DNA from: Bacteroides caecigallinarum
GTDB lineage: Bacteria > Bacteroidota > Bacteroidia > Bacteroidales > Bacteroidaceae
Length of the DNA stretch: 64,000 nucleotides
Assembly: GCF_016902295.1 (NCBI RefSeq)
Contig: NZ_JACJLQ010000005.1
Location: 50,892 to 114,891, forward strand
Direction of reading: 5' to 3'
Part shown: positions 29,364 through 38,543 of the stretch, in pieces
Layout: each line of letters begins with the position of its first letter
Position numbering within the stretch: position 1 is the stretch's first letter
Translations under genes and position numbers: made by a program
Notes under the pieces: model-generated
The model's input: only the letters and a program-made list of their open reading frames with translations
What the model was told of the DNA's origin: nothing
Database searches by the model: none

Positions 29364-30725
29364 TCACTTGCGTGTGAACTCCCAACTGTCTATCATAAAT
29401 AAATTGTTCTGCTGTTTTTTGCAACCGCGGAATACCAAATACAAATCGTGAACTCCAGATACAGCCTTAACATTTGTCGTGAAAGTCTTCAACTGTGTTT
29501 TTGTATTTATTATATCTACACTGCCAATACATTCTCCATCAGGAGCATCAAGACGTATTTCAACTTTACCTCCATAAAGATGACAAGATGCCGAAATAGA
29601 GAATGAAGAAGCACCATTTGCGAAATCAACACCGCGAACCATAATGTATTCGCCGTTGTCAATATCTGTTACAAGCTGGTTCCAGCGATCGGCTGCCCAT
29701 TCGTTTTTAGGTGTGGTTTTAAGTCCGTATCCCCATGCTATTGTTTCAGCCTCAACATGACGGTAAGGATCGAATGTTCCTATCTGGTTAAGTGTACAAT
29801 CATGGAAATAAGGAAGTTCCTGAATTGTTCCATCAGCGTTGTAAGTCATTTCGGCCGCTGAGACTGAACGTCGTTCTGCATGACGGCTGGTCTGCAAACG
29901 GAATATATCATAGTTCAATCCGAAGCAGTATGATTTGCCTTTATAATCAATAATTCCCGGATGATTACCTCGTGTGCGTACTGTATGATCCATGATATGG
30001 CCTTTATGTTCCCATGGTCCTGTAGGGCTGTCGCTCATGGCATATCCTATACCTTCAGGACAGCAGGTAGAAGCGAATGCAAGATAATAGTGCGAGCCTC
30101 GTTTGTAGAACCAAGGTCCTTCCTGATAATCTTCAATATGAGGCATTTCTACGATTCCACCAGAATATGATATCATGTCTTCATTCAGTTTTACCATATA
30201 GATTTTAGGATTTCCCCAATACATATATGCCTGACCATCGTCGTCGATAAATACAGAAGGATCGATGTCGTACCAGTGTTCTTTCTGCCATACCAATGGC
30301 TTGCCTATAGGATCTTTGAAAGGTCCGTATGGAGAATCTGCGACCAATACGCCTATGCCATGTCCATGTATAGGACAATACATATACCACTTGCCGTTTC
30401 TTGTAACTACACACTCTGCCCACGCTCCATTATCACCCTTGTACCATTCAAAGTCTTTAAGCGATGCCACAGCACCACGGTCCTGCCAGTTTACCATATC
30501 TGTAGATGTATAGAGAAGCCAGTCTTTCATCTTGAAACCTTCGGCATCGTCTTCATCGTGTGTCGTATAAAGAAATACAGTGTCATTATGAACCATAGGA
30601 GCAGGATCTGCTGTGTACTTGGTCTGAATTATAGGCATGTTGAGTTTAACATCGTCAGCTGTCTGTGCGGACAAACCTGAAGATGCCAAAACACATAATA
30701 AAGGAATAATTGTTTTTGTTTTCAT
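29364..30725 (-). CDS. GH43-CBM6 arabinoxylan arabinofuranohydrolase-like enzyme
   Basis: Secreted or periplasmic five-blade beta-propeller enzyme, 453 aa, signal peptide ending near SGLSAQ. The GH43 triad is visible: base Asp in ADPAPMVHND (D40), second Asp in IDPSVFIDDDG (about 154) and acid Glu in YQEGPWFYK (about 200). A CBM6-like domain (about 325-453, starting PYRHVEAETIAWG) follows. This layout resembles XynD/AXH enzymes that remove arabinose from arabinoxylan (probably GH43_29). It is paralogous to the gene at 37155. Last gene of the leftward operon. The exact linkage cut is not determinable. Confidence 0.88.
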   Translation of the reverse strand: MKTKTIIPLLCVLASSGLSAQTADDVKLNMPIIQTKYTADPAPMVHNDTVFLYTTHDEDDAEGFKMKDWLLYTSTDMVNWQDRGAVASLKDFEWYKGDNGAWAECVVTRNGKWYMYCPIHGHGIGVLVADSPYGPFKDPIGKPLVWQKEHWYDIDPSVFIDDDGQAYMYWGNPKIYMVKLNEDMISYSGGIVEMPHIEDYQEGPWFYKRGSHYYLAFASTCCPEGIGYAMSDSPTGPWEHKGHIMDHTVRTRGNHPGIIDYKGKSYCFGLNYDIFRLQTSRHAERRSVSAAEMTYNADGTIQELPYFHDCTLNQIGTFDPYRHVEAETIAWGYGLKTTPKNEWAADRWNQLVTDIDNGEYIMVRGVDFANGASSFSISASCHLYGGKVEIRLDAPDGECIGSVDIINTKTQLKTFTTNVKAVSGVHDLYLVFRGCKKQQNNLFMIDSWEFTRK

Positions 30726-30750
30726 GATAGTAACTTTTAATGGTTAATAA

Positions 30751-31599
30751 TTATTTTATTTTACTTGATACATGCTTCAAAGCCCTTATTAAAGAAGGAC
30801 GCCAGTAATCCCAGTCATGGCCTCCGCCATATACCCTTAACTGATAATTAATACCTTTGTCACGAAATGCCTGCACCATGTCAATATTGGCTTCGTATGT
30901 GAAGTCCTTATCTCCGCAATCAATAAACCAGTCAATATTTTTCCATGAAGCTATATCTTTATCCACTGATTCGGACACCCTGCGGATAGGATTATGGTCT
31001 TCTACAAGTTGCTGCCTCCATTCTGCTGACGGATCATTCTTAAGAAACTCCATATACTGACGGCGCAGGTATCCGCTCATGGAATAAACAGCCGCAAACA
31101 TATCGGGATGAGACAGACCATAAACGATGGAAGCGCCGCCTCCCATGGAATATCCGGCAATGAATCTGTTATCTCTGTCCCCCAATATTCTGTATTCTGA
31201 TTCTATGTAAGGAACAAACTCATTAAAGAAGAAATCCTCGTACTTCCAGTGTGGAGCATTGAACCATATCATATTATTTTTGTTGCCCTCTGGACATACA
31301 AATATCATCTCCTTCATTTCTCCGCATTGAATAAGACTATCAGCCACAATACGTAAACGGCCGAACGTATCCCAATCGGTACATGCACAGTTTCCACCAT
31401 GCAACAAATAGCAGACAGGATATTTCCTGTTCTCGTCTTTATCATACGATTCCGGAAGATATATAGAATATTCACGTTCGGTTATGCCGTCAAGCAAGCG
31501 GCATGGCATTGTAGTGTTTATAACCCTTCCCTGCGAAAACATATTTCCGGCAAATAGCAGAACCAGGGATGCTATCATAATAATTCTTGAGATATTCAT
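30751..31599 (-). CDS. CE1-like alpha/beta-hydrolase esterase (acetyl/feruloyl esterase candidate)
   Basis: 282 aa with a signal peptide. YSIYLPESYDKDENRKYPV..LLHGG, the nucleophile elbow GYSMGGGAS (about 150) and the C-terminal His in YGGGHDWDYWRP are the esterase D/CE1 pattern. In a xylan PUL such enzymes remove acetyl or feruloyl groups from side chains. Its paralogue lies at 42168. Spacing to GH43 downstream is 25 bp and to GH31 upstream 12 bp. Confidence 0.82.
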   Translation of the reverse strand: MNISRIIMIASLVLLFAGNMFSQGRVINTTMPCRLLDGITEREYSIYLPESYDKDENRKYPVCYLLHGGNCACTDWDTFGRLRIVADSLIQCGEMKEMIFVCPEGNKNNMIWFNAPHWKYEDFFFNEFVPYIESEYRILGDRDNRFIAGYSMGGGASIVYGLSHPDMFAAVYSMSGYLRRQYMEFLKNDPSAEWRQQLVEDHNPIRRVSESVDKDIASWKNIDWFIDCGDKDFTYEANIDMVQAFRDKGINYQLRVYGGGHDWDYWRPSLIRALKHVSSKIK

Positions 31600-31611
31600 A
31601 AAGGCCCTATT

Positions 31612-34191
31612 TTATAGATTAAAATTTACTACAGTTTTCTTACCATCGTAATGTAGATTACGTTCTACAACACCGTCGGATGAAATCATCACAGCCTTGA
31701 TATTCCGACTATTGCACATTCCTTCGAAACTGCCGCGACGGTTTTCCAGAATAAGTTCTTTTGCAGAATCGTCCCATTTCATATTTATCTCTCCATACTT
31801 ATCGTTTTCGTAATTATAGTTGTCACCTTCGTCTTCATACAGACGGAATTCACCGTCAGCGCCCTTGTATATACGTATCTCAAGATTGGAAGAAGCTAAT
31901 GATGAGGTATTTTCAAGACCGGGAGTAAGAGGTATTATGCTACCTGCACGGACATATACAGGTATTTCCTCTATTGTTACAGCGGCATTATGCCATCCGC
32001 CATCACTCACATACCTGCCACTGTTAAAGTCGTACCATCCACCTTTGCTGTGCGGTAAATATACTTTCATAGACTTAATATCCGGTTCCACAACCGGTGC
32101 AACCATTAAAGAGTGTCCGAACATATACTGATATTTCAGCGACAAAGCTGTCTGATCTTCGGGAAAATCCATTACCAACGGACGCATTATAGTGCTTCCA
32201 TTGAATGACACATCGGCTGCAGATGAATAGATGTATGGCATCAATGAATATCGCAGTGAAAGCGACTTACGTGAAAGACGTACAACTTCGTCGCCATAGT
32301 TCCAGAACTCAGTATCGGTCATATATCCATGTACACGCATAAGCGGAAGGAATACCGATGTCTGGAGCCAGCGGACGAAACGTTGGCGATACGAATCGTC
32401 AGTATATTGTTGCTGTGGACGGAAAAAGCCTCCTGCATCGTATGTCCACCAGGGCAATCCGGCTACAGATATTCCTAAACCTGCAACAATCTGGCGTCTG
32501 AAAGTTTCCCAGTCATTACCGACATCGCCTGACCATGTCGCGACACCATATCTCTGCATTCCGGGAAAGGCACAACGTGTAAAAAGCATCGCTCGTTTGT
32601 TTCCTGAATCACGCCTAATTCCTTCGTAAACAGTTTTGTTTACCACAAGCGGATAAGCATTTCTGAATACCTCTCCAGGATACCTGCCACCACATACTCT
32701 GCGGTCGCGAAGGTCATCATTTTCAGGCTCAGTGGCATCGAGCCATAAAGCATCAATATCATAGCGGTTCACCAAGCTGTCACGCATATTATTCCAATAG
32801 AAGGCAGCTGCTTCAGGATTGAAAAAATCAACCCATTGTGTATTATCAATATAATAGCCTTTTTCACCAAACTTCTTTCCAAGTGCTGATGCTGGATCAA
32901 TCTTAGACCATATAGAAAGCATGAATTTCATATCCATAGCATGAAGGCTGTCAGTCAAAGCTGCAGGATCAGGATAATACTCCTCATCAAAGCGCATTGC
33001 ATTCCATCCGTATTTTCCCCAATATTGCCAGTCCTGGACTATCATATCAACAGGAAGAGAATCATTTCTGAAACGGTTTGCTACATCAAGTATTTCCTGC
33101 TGTGAATGAAAGCGTTCACGGCAATGAATATAACCCAAAGCCCATACAGGCATCATTGGGCTTCCACCGGTTAAAACTCTATATGATGAAATAACATCAT
33201 CTGGAGTTCCTGCAAAGAATGTATAATCAATACCATTTGATACAGGCGAGCTGAACACTGTTGTATTGTCTACTTTTCTGTAATATACTTTTGGAGAATC
33301 TTCCTTTGTCAGTTCTGATTTAAGTACATGTCTCCCCTTCTCAAGATGAACAATAACCGAGGATGTTGGAGGAAGCCACAGATTATTCATATCTATCACA
33401 ACACTGTCATCGACTGACAGATTATGCCTACGCGCCATACTGCTGCCCACATCAAGCATCAAAGCATAACGTCCGGATTCTTTGATATCCAGTTCTGCCG
33501 TAAAAATGTTACTATGACGAATCTCTGTTACACCACCAGTTGTAGAAGTTACATTTACAGTAGTTGCACGTCCTTCGCCTTCAAGACGTTTCAATGCGAT
33601 AAATTCAGAAGCCGGATTAAAATCTGTCAATCCATAATTGTTCCAAAGCAATCCATATCCTTTATTGGACATGAGAAAAGGAATTGAAATCTGAGTATTG
33701 ACCTGTGTAAGTCTTCTGGTAAGTCCACGCACATCAAGATTATTGTCCTGGAACTGGCCAAGTCCGTAAAAATGCTCATCAGAAGGAGAATGAAAGCTTT
33801 GCGTAGAAATATAAGTCTTTTCATTCTGTACCTGCGAAGTCTTAATCATAGATTCACTTTCAGACAATAACAATTTTCCATCGGATGATAAGAATCTGAT
33901 TTTTCCGTCCACAATCTCTATCATCATGTCATCCAATGTTATAACGTCTTTATCTGAAGTTTTTTTCACCTTATATTTCGGCAATTTACCTTCAACGTAC
34001 ACCATTTCCGGAATATTATGAACCTTTCCTGAACTTTTAATAATCCTAACCACATTATCAGCCAAAGGTACTACATAAATTGTATCTTTATTTCCACCAT
34101 ATGAAAAGGCCAGATTTTTATAATTTTTACATTCTGCAAAGACTGTACAATTATAGAAGAGCAAAATAAACGTAACTACAAGAATCTTCAT
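31612..34191 (-). CDS. GH31 alpha-xylosidase/alpha-glucosidase with PA14 insert
   Basis: 859 aa with a signal peptide (MKILVVTFILLFYNCTVFA). The TIM barrel has nucleophile Asp in LWLDATEPEND (about 482) and acid/base Asp in WSGDVGNDW (about 552). A PA14-like module is inserted at about 220-325 (FTAELDIKESGRYALML), as in known alpha-xylosidases of this family. GH31 enzymes with this architecture usually release alpha-xylose, which fits xylose-decorated arabinoxylan side chains. The substrate is inferred from context. Confidence 0.9.
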   Translation of the reverse strand: MKILVVTFILLFYNCTVFAECKNYKNLAFSYGGNKDTIYVVPLADNVVRIIKSSGKVHNIPEMVYVEGKLPKYKVKKTSDKDVITLDDMMIEIVDGKIRFLSSDGKLLLSESESMIKTSQVQNEKTYISTQSFHSPSDEHFYGLGQFQDNNLDVRGLTRRLTQVNTQISIPFLMSNKGYGLLWNNYGLTDFNPASEFIALKRLEGEGRATTVNVTSTTGGVTEIRHSNIFTAELDIKESGRYALMLDVGSSMARRHNLSVDDSVVIDMNNLWLPPTSSVIVHLEKGRHVLKSELTKEDSPKVYYRKVDNTTVFSSPVSNGIDYTFFAGTPDDVISSYRVLTGGSPMMPVWALGYIHCRERFHSQQEILDVANRFRNDSLPVDMIVQDWQYWGKYGWNAMRFDEEYYPDPAALTDSLHAMDMKFMLSIWSKIDPASALGKKFGEKGYYIDNTQWVDFFNPEAAAFYWNNMRDSLVNRYDIDALWLDATEPENDDLRDRRVCGGRYPGEVFRNAYPLVVNKTVYEGIRRDSGNKRAMLFTRCAFPGMQRYGVATWSGDVGNDWETFRRQIVAGLGISVAGLPWWTYDAGGFFRPQQQYTDDSYRQRFVRWLQTSVFLPLMRVHGYMTDTEFWNYGDEVVRLSRKSLSLRYSLMPYIYSSAADVSFNGSTIMRPLVMDFPEDQTALSLKYQYMFGHSLMVAPVVEPDIKSMKVYLPHSKGGWYDFNSGRYVSDGGWHNAAVTIEEIPVYVRAGSIIPLTPGLENTSSLASSNLEIRIYKGADGEFRLYEDEGDNYNYENDKYGEINMKWDDSAKELILENRRGSFEGMCNSRNIKAVMISSDGVVERNLHYDGKKTVVNFNL

Positions 34192-34222
34192 AAATCAATT
34201 GCTATTTTATTTTTTTCTTTTT

Positions 34223-36604
34223 TCACTTAAACCGAACACTACAAATATCCTTTGAAATATCTGAAACGACCTTAAGCTCAGCTTTACCAGGATTACGCGG
34301 AGAACGTACAACTATCATAGCTCTTCCTTTCCATGTTTTATGACTCAAATCATAATAAGGATCGCAATCCTGAAGATTTGCATTACCTATTGCAACTATG
34401 TTTGCTGTATTGTTCTTTGGAGTATTAGTAATCGAGCAAGAAAAAGCGATTTCAGCATTTGGGCATAAACGTCCTTCCTTATCAATGGCTTCAACTGTGA
34501 TGAACGATAAGTCCTGACCATCTGAATTTATTATAGAGCGGTCGGCTGTAAGACGTAATGCACAAGGTTCACCGGCTGTTGAAAGAACTACCTCGCCAAC
34601 TTCTTTTCCTTCCACCACACCAACAGCACGCAAATCACCTTCTTCATAAGGAACCGAAAAAGTTGTAAGGAATTCATTGTTCTTTACAAAGTCCGATACA
34701 GACTTTCCATTTAAATAAAGTCTTACCTCAGGATATTTAGAATAGATTTCAACTTCTACATTCTTTCCTTCCCATCCTGGCCAGTTCCAGGAATTCCATG
34801 TTGGCCATACACTCCATTGTGTCATATAAATTTTACCGTAATATCCGTCAGGCTCCTTCACAGCCATATAAATATCACTTGCAGATTGAGGAGAGAAGAC
34901 CAGCTGTCTATAATAGCTTACAGGTTTACGCCATCCTGTAAGGTCTATATCACCACAATAGGCTCCATGCCACGGATAGCGAGGTTTCCAATAATGTTCT
35001 CCCGGGTCTTCACCTTCATAGTACCAACGCCCTATACTTGATTCTCCTATATAATCTATAGAAGTCCATACAAAATCACCAATAATATATGGATTTTCAG
35101 ATACCAGTTTATAATTCTTATACACATCACGAGGATATGACTCTGTCTGCCAGATAATTCTCTCCGGTACACGTTTATGATCTTCCGGAGCCCAATCCAA
35201 CAAATAGTTATAACCTACGATATCATGTTCTGCAGCTAAAGCATCTTGTCCTATCCATTTGTCATTCCAGCACGCAAGAGCCTGTGTCACTGGGCGTGTA
35301 GAATCAAGTTCATGGCACAAAGAAACGAATTTACGGGCAGTTGTTACAGCCTCAGGTGAATCACGTTCCATTATTTCATTACCAATACTCCATGCTATTA
35401 TAGAAGGATGATTACGATCGCGAAGTATCATTGATGAAAGGTCTTCATACCAATGCTTATCTATCAATTCGTGATAACCATGTGCTGTTTTGGGAGCATA
35501 CCATCCGTCAAAAGCCTCATCAATAACCAACACGCCAAGTCTGTCACAAGCATCAAGTAATGCTTTTGAAACCGGGTTATGAGATGTACGCAAAGCATTA
35601 AATCCTGCAGCTTTCATCATTTCCACTTTACGTTCCTCCGCGCGGTCAAAAGCAGCAGCTCCAAGAATACCATTATCATGATGGAGGCAACCACCAAAAA
35701 TCTTCATACTCTGTCCGTTAAGTTTAAAGCCTTCTTCAGCAGAATATTCAATAGTGCGAATTCCAAATGTTTCTGTAACAGTATCTATAACATTTCTTTT
35801 TTCAGAAAGCACAGAAATCTTTGCTTCGTATAGGTAAGGTTTGTCATCTTGTTTAGTCCACACATTCCATAAATGAGGCTTTATGACTTCCAGTTCCAAT
35901 TCTACTTCTTTCTCTGATTGAGCAGGCAACAAAACAGTTTGTTCCACAAAACATTCATCATCAATATCTGCACGTACCATAACAGTTTCTTCCTTATCTG
36001 TTTCGTTCTGAACCACAGTCTTTATCAGAACAGTTGACTTTTCCTCTGACACGACAGGGGTTGTAATATAGTTACCCCAATACTTTAAATGAATCTTATC
36101 AGTAGTAATGAGCCATACATGACGATAAATACCACTGCCTGAATACCATCTGCAGTTTTCCTGTTTAGAATTATCAACAGTAACTTCCAGTGTATTTTCT
36201 TCATTTATTTTTATATAATCTGTAATGTCAAAAATAAACGAAGTATAGCCATAATCATGCGTTCCTACTTTTTTACCGTTAACTGTCACGGTAGTAGTCA
36301 TATAAGAACCTTCAAAATAAAGAGCAACCTTTTTACCCTCGTATTGCTTTCCTAATGTAAATGACTTACGATAAGTTCCAACACCATCTGGCAAATACCC
36401 ACCGGCATTACCCATCTTGTTTTCCGGGTTAAAATCACCTTCTATACTCCAATCATGAGGCAAATCTAAATTTCTCCAATCTTTTCCATTTAAAGAGAAC
36501 TGCCAATCATTATCAAACAATTGTTTACGTTCAGACTTATCAATAGAGCATCCAACCATAAAAAATGTAGAAATCAGTACAAAAAAACAAACAAATCTAT
36601 ACAT
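34223..36604 (-). CDS. GH2 beta-galactosidase-like lipoprotein
   Basis: 793 aa. Lipobox MVGCSIDK near the N-terminus suggests a lipid-anchored protein. Domains run sugar-binding, Ig-like, TIM barrel, then DUF4982 and Ig-like C-terminal parts. Acid/base Glu lies in WSIGNEIME (about 406) and the nucleophile Glu in IIWQTESYPRD (about 484). PHDWSIEGDFNP and CLHHDNGILG are typical of the beta-galactosidase group. It likely removes terminal galactose from xylan side chains. An 8-bp gap separates it from the CBM32-like gene. Confidence 0.88.
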   Translation of the reverse strand: MYRFVCFFVLISTFFMVGCSIDKSERKQLFDNDWQFSLNGKDWRNLDLPHDWSIEGDFNPENKMGNAGGYLPDGVGTYRKSFTLGKQYEGKKVALYFEGSYMTTTVTVNGKKVGTHDYGYTSFIFDITDYIKINEENTLEVTVDNSKQENCRWYSGSGIYRHVWLITTDKIHLKYWGNYITTPVVSEEKSTVLIKTVVQNETDKEETVMVRADIDDECFVEQTVLLPAQSEKEVELELEVIKPHLWNVWTKQDDKPYLYEAKISVLSEKRNVIDTVTETFGIRTIEYSAEEGFKLNGQSMKIFGGCLHHDNGILGAAAFDRAEERKVEMMKAAGFNALRTSHNPVSKALLDACDRLGVLVIDEAFDGWYAPKTAHGYHELIDKHWYEDLSSMILRDRNHPSIIAWSIGNEIMERDSPEAVTTARKFVSLCHELDSTRPVTQALACWNDKWIGQDALAAEHDIVGYNYLLDWAPEDHKRVPERIIWQTESYPRDVYKNYKLVSENPYIIGDFVWTSIDYIGESSIGRWYYEGEDPGEHYWKPRYPWHGAYCGDIDLTGWRKPVSYYRQLVFSPQSASDIYMAVKEPDGYYGKIYMTQWSVWPTWNSWNWPGWEGKNVEVEIYSKYPEVRLYLNGKSVSDFVKNNEFLTTFSVPYEEGDLRAVGVVEGKEVGEVVLSTAGEPCALRLTADRSIINSDGQDLSFITVEAIDKEGRLCPNAEIAFSCSITNTPKNNTANIVAIGNANLQDCDPYYDLSHKTWKGRAMIVVRSPRNPGKAELKVVSDISKDICSVRFK

Positions 36605-36612
36605 ATTATATA

Positions 36613-37158
36613 TTATTTAACTATAACATCAAACTCAGAACAACCAAAGTCGCCCCACCCTTTAGAGTTACGAACTGCACGAAAACGTATGTATCTTGCA
36701 TCTACAGGAGTGTCGAATATTACATTTTGCCACAATGGGTTATGATCAATATTAGAAAATTCACCTTTACTTACCTCCCTCCAAACATTACCATCAAGAG
36801 AAACTGATAATTCATAATGAGTAATTATACCTCGAAGGAAATAATCACCTTGATCCGGAAGATAACGGAAACCTTTTAAAGTATGCTGTTCTGTCATATC
36901 AATTACTAAATCAAGAGGCATTCCTTGATCAATCCAAAACATTGTTTTTTTATTCCCATCAAACATAAAAGACGCGTCCTTTGTTTCCGGTGAAATAAGG
37001 CGCCATTCAGAACGGTCAACATCATAATGCTCAATATCTATCGGTTCCGGTATTTCATCTACATCATATAATGAGACTTGAAAATCGAGTAACTGTTCGT
37101 CATTTTCCGTATCACATACTACACGAATAGCATCTGTAACAACTGGAGGAAGTCTCAT
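36613..37158 (-). CDS. Orphan CBM32/F5-8 type C-like protein, possible remnant
   Basis: 181 aa, no signal peptide and no catalytic domain. The first about 40 residues (RLPPVVTDAIRVVCDTEN) read like the last strands of one discoidin-type domain. A complete second one follows, ending WQNVIFDTPVDARYIRFRAV. The ATG at 37158 overlaps the GH43 stop as ATGA, so translation is probably coupled. It could be the C-terminal remnant of a larger enzyme (GH29 fucosidases end this way), or be joined to the GH43 by a -1 frameshift at TCAAAATGA. Function unknown. Confidence 0.7.
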   Translation of the reverse strand: MRLPPVVTDAIRVVCDTENDEQLLDFQVSLYDVDEIPEPIDIEHYDVDRSEWRLISPETKDASFMFDGNKKTMFWIDQGMPLDLVIDMTEQHTLKGFRYLPDQGDYFLRGIITHYELSVSLDGNVWREVSKGEFSNIDHNPLWQNVIFDTPVDARYIRFRAVRNSKGWGDFGCSEFDVIVK

Positions 37159-38531
37159 TTTGAGAACTTCCACCAGTCAAGATTAAATAACTTGCATCCT
37201 TTACGTCCGCGAAACACAAAATACACATCATGCACTCCGTTTACCGCAGATTTTATTTCACTTCCGAATGTTTTCCATTCTTCCCAACCACCAGTAGTAG
37301 GAATAGCGACTTCACACAAAATATTGCCACTAATACTGTCAGTACGGACTTCAACCGTACCTCCACGTAAAGCGCTTGCGGCAGCAATACTGAATGAATC
37401 AGGTCCATCAGCACCAAAATCGACCTCCCTAACCTTTATATAGTCACCGTTATGAATTTCTGATATATATATGCCTGTCTTTGCATTAGGTTCAGACTTT
37501 ATTCCCTCTGAAAAAGCCATAGTCTCAGCTTCAACTCTTCTGTAAGGATTAAAGGTTGCAACAGGTCTTACACCTTCTGTTGTAGCATTGATAACAGGGA
37601 AAGTGCCATCAGGATTATACTTGAATTCCTCTACTGCGACAGAACGTCCGAATCCGCCTCCACCAGGCAATTTTCCTGTATGGTAAAAGAAGTATGAATT
37701 ACCTTTATAATCAATAACGCCGCAATGATTTGTAAATGAACCTGTATCCTGCAAAGGCATTATTTCGCCAATGTATTTCCACGGTCCTCCCGGATTGTCA
37801 CTCATGGAGTATGCTATATGTTCAGGTACTCCGCCTGCCGCATACAAAAGATAATATTTCCCGTTACGTTTATAGAACCACGGTCCTTCTGTATATACGT
37901 CTTTATATTTTTGTCCCTTTACACGTTTTTCCGGATTAGGCGCTCCGAAACTCTCCACTGTCTGTTCAAGTTTCTTTACTTCCCCTTTGAGCGAAACCAT
38001 ATCCTCATTAAGTTCTGCAAAATATACATTAGGATTTCCCCAATACAGATAAGCTCTGCCATCGTCATCAATAAACACTGTCGGGTCTATATAATCCCAA
38101 CTTCCGTCATACAATGGTTTTCCTATGGCATCCTTGAACGGTCCTGTTGGAGAATCGCCTACAGCCACACCTATAGCCATAGCGTTACTGATTTTTGAAT
38201 GAAGGCACACATACCAATAGAACTTGCCGTTACGCTCTATGCACTGTGCGGCCCATGCCCTATCGTCGGCCCAGCTGAACGATTCGATAGCCAAAGGCGA
38301 GCCATGGTCTGTCCAGTTCACCATGTCAGTTGTAGAATAAGCCCTCCATTCCTGCATCCAAAAGAAATCGGCTTTATCTTCATCATGACCTGTATAGACG
38401 TACAACGTATCATTATGCACCATAGGTGCAGGATCGGTTGTAAACCATGTCTGTACTATTGGATTCTGTGCCAACAGCAATGATGATGCCATACACATCA
38501 CCGTTGTTGATAAACATTTCATTATATCCAT
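37155..38531 (-). CDS. GH43-CBM6 arabinofuranosidase-like enzyme
   Basis: 458 aa, signal peptide, paralogue of the gene at 29364. Catalytic residues appear in TDPAPMVHND, YIDPTVFIDDDG and YTEGPWFYKRNG. A CBM6-like domain begins at NPYRRVEAETMAFSEG (about 330) and ends naturally at NLDWWKFSK. Likely arabinoxylan arabinofuranohydrolase activity. The start could be four codons in (MKCLSTTV). Its TGA overlaps the ATG of the CBM32-like gene by the ATGA arrangement. Confidence 0.87.
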   Translation of the reverse strand: MDIMKCLSTTVMCMASSLLLAQNPIVQTWFTTDPAPMVHNDTLYVYTGHDEDKADFFWMQEWRAYSTTDMVNWTDHGSPLAIESFSWADDRAWAAQCIERNGKFYWYVCLHSKISNAMAIGVAVGDSPTGPFKDAIGKPLYDGSWDYIDPTVFIDDDGRAYLYWGNPNVYFAELNEDMVSLKGEVKKLEQTVESFGAPNPEKRVKGQKYKDVYTEGPWFYKRNGKYYLLYAAGGVPEHIAYSMSDNPGGPWKYIGEIMPLQDTGSFTNHCGVIDYKGNSYFFYHTGKLPGGGGFGRSVAVEEFKYNPDGTFPVINATTEGVRPVATFNPYRRVEAETMAFSEGIKSEPNAKTGIYISEIHNGDYIKVREVDFGADGPDSFSIAAASALRGGTVEVRTDSISGNILCEVAIPTTGGWEEWKTFGSEIKSAVNGVHDVYFVFRGRKGCKLFNLDWWKFSK

Positions 38532-38543
38532 AATATCTTTTTA

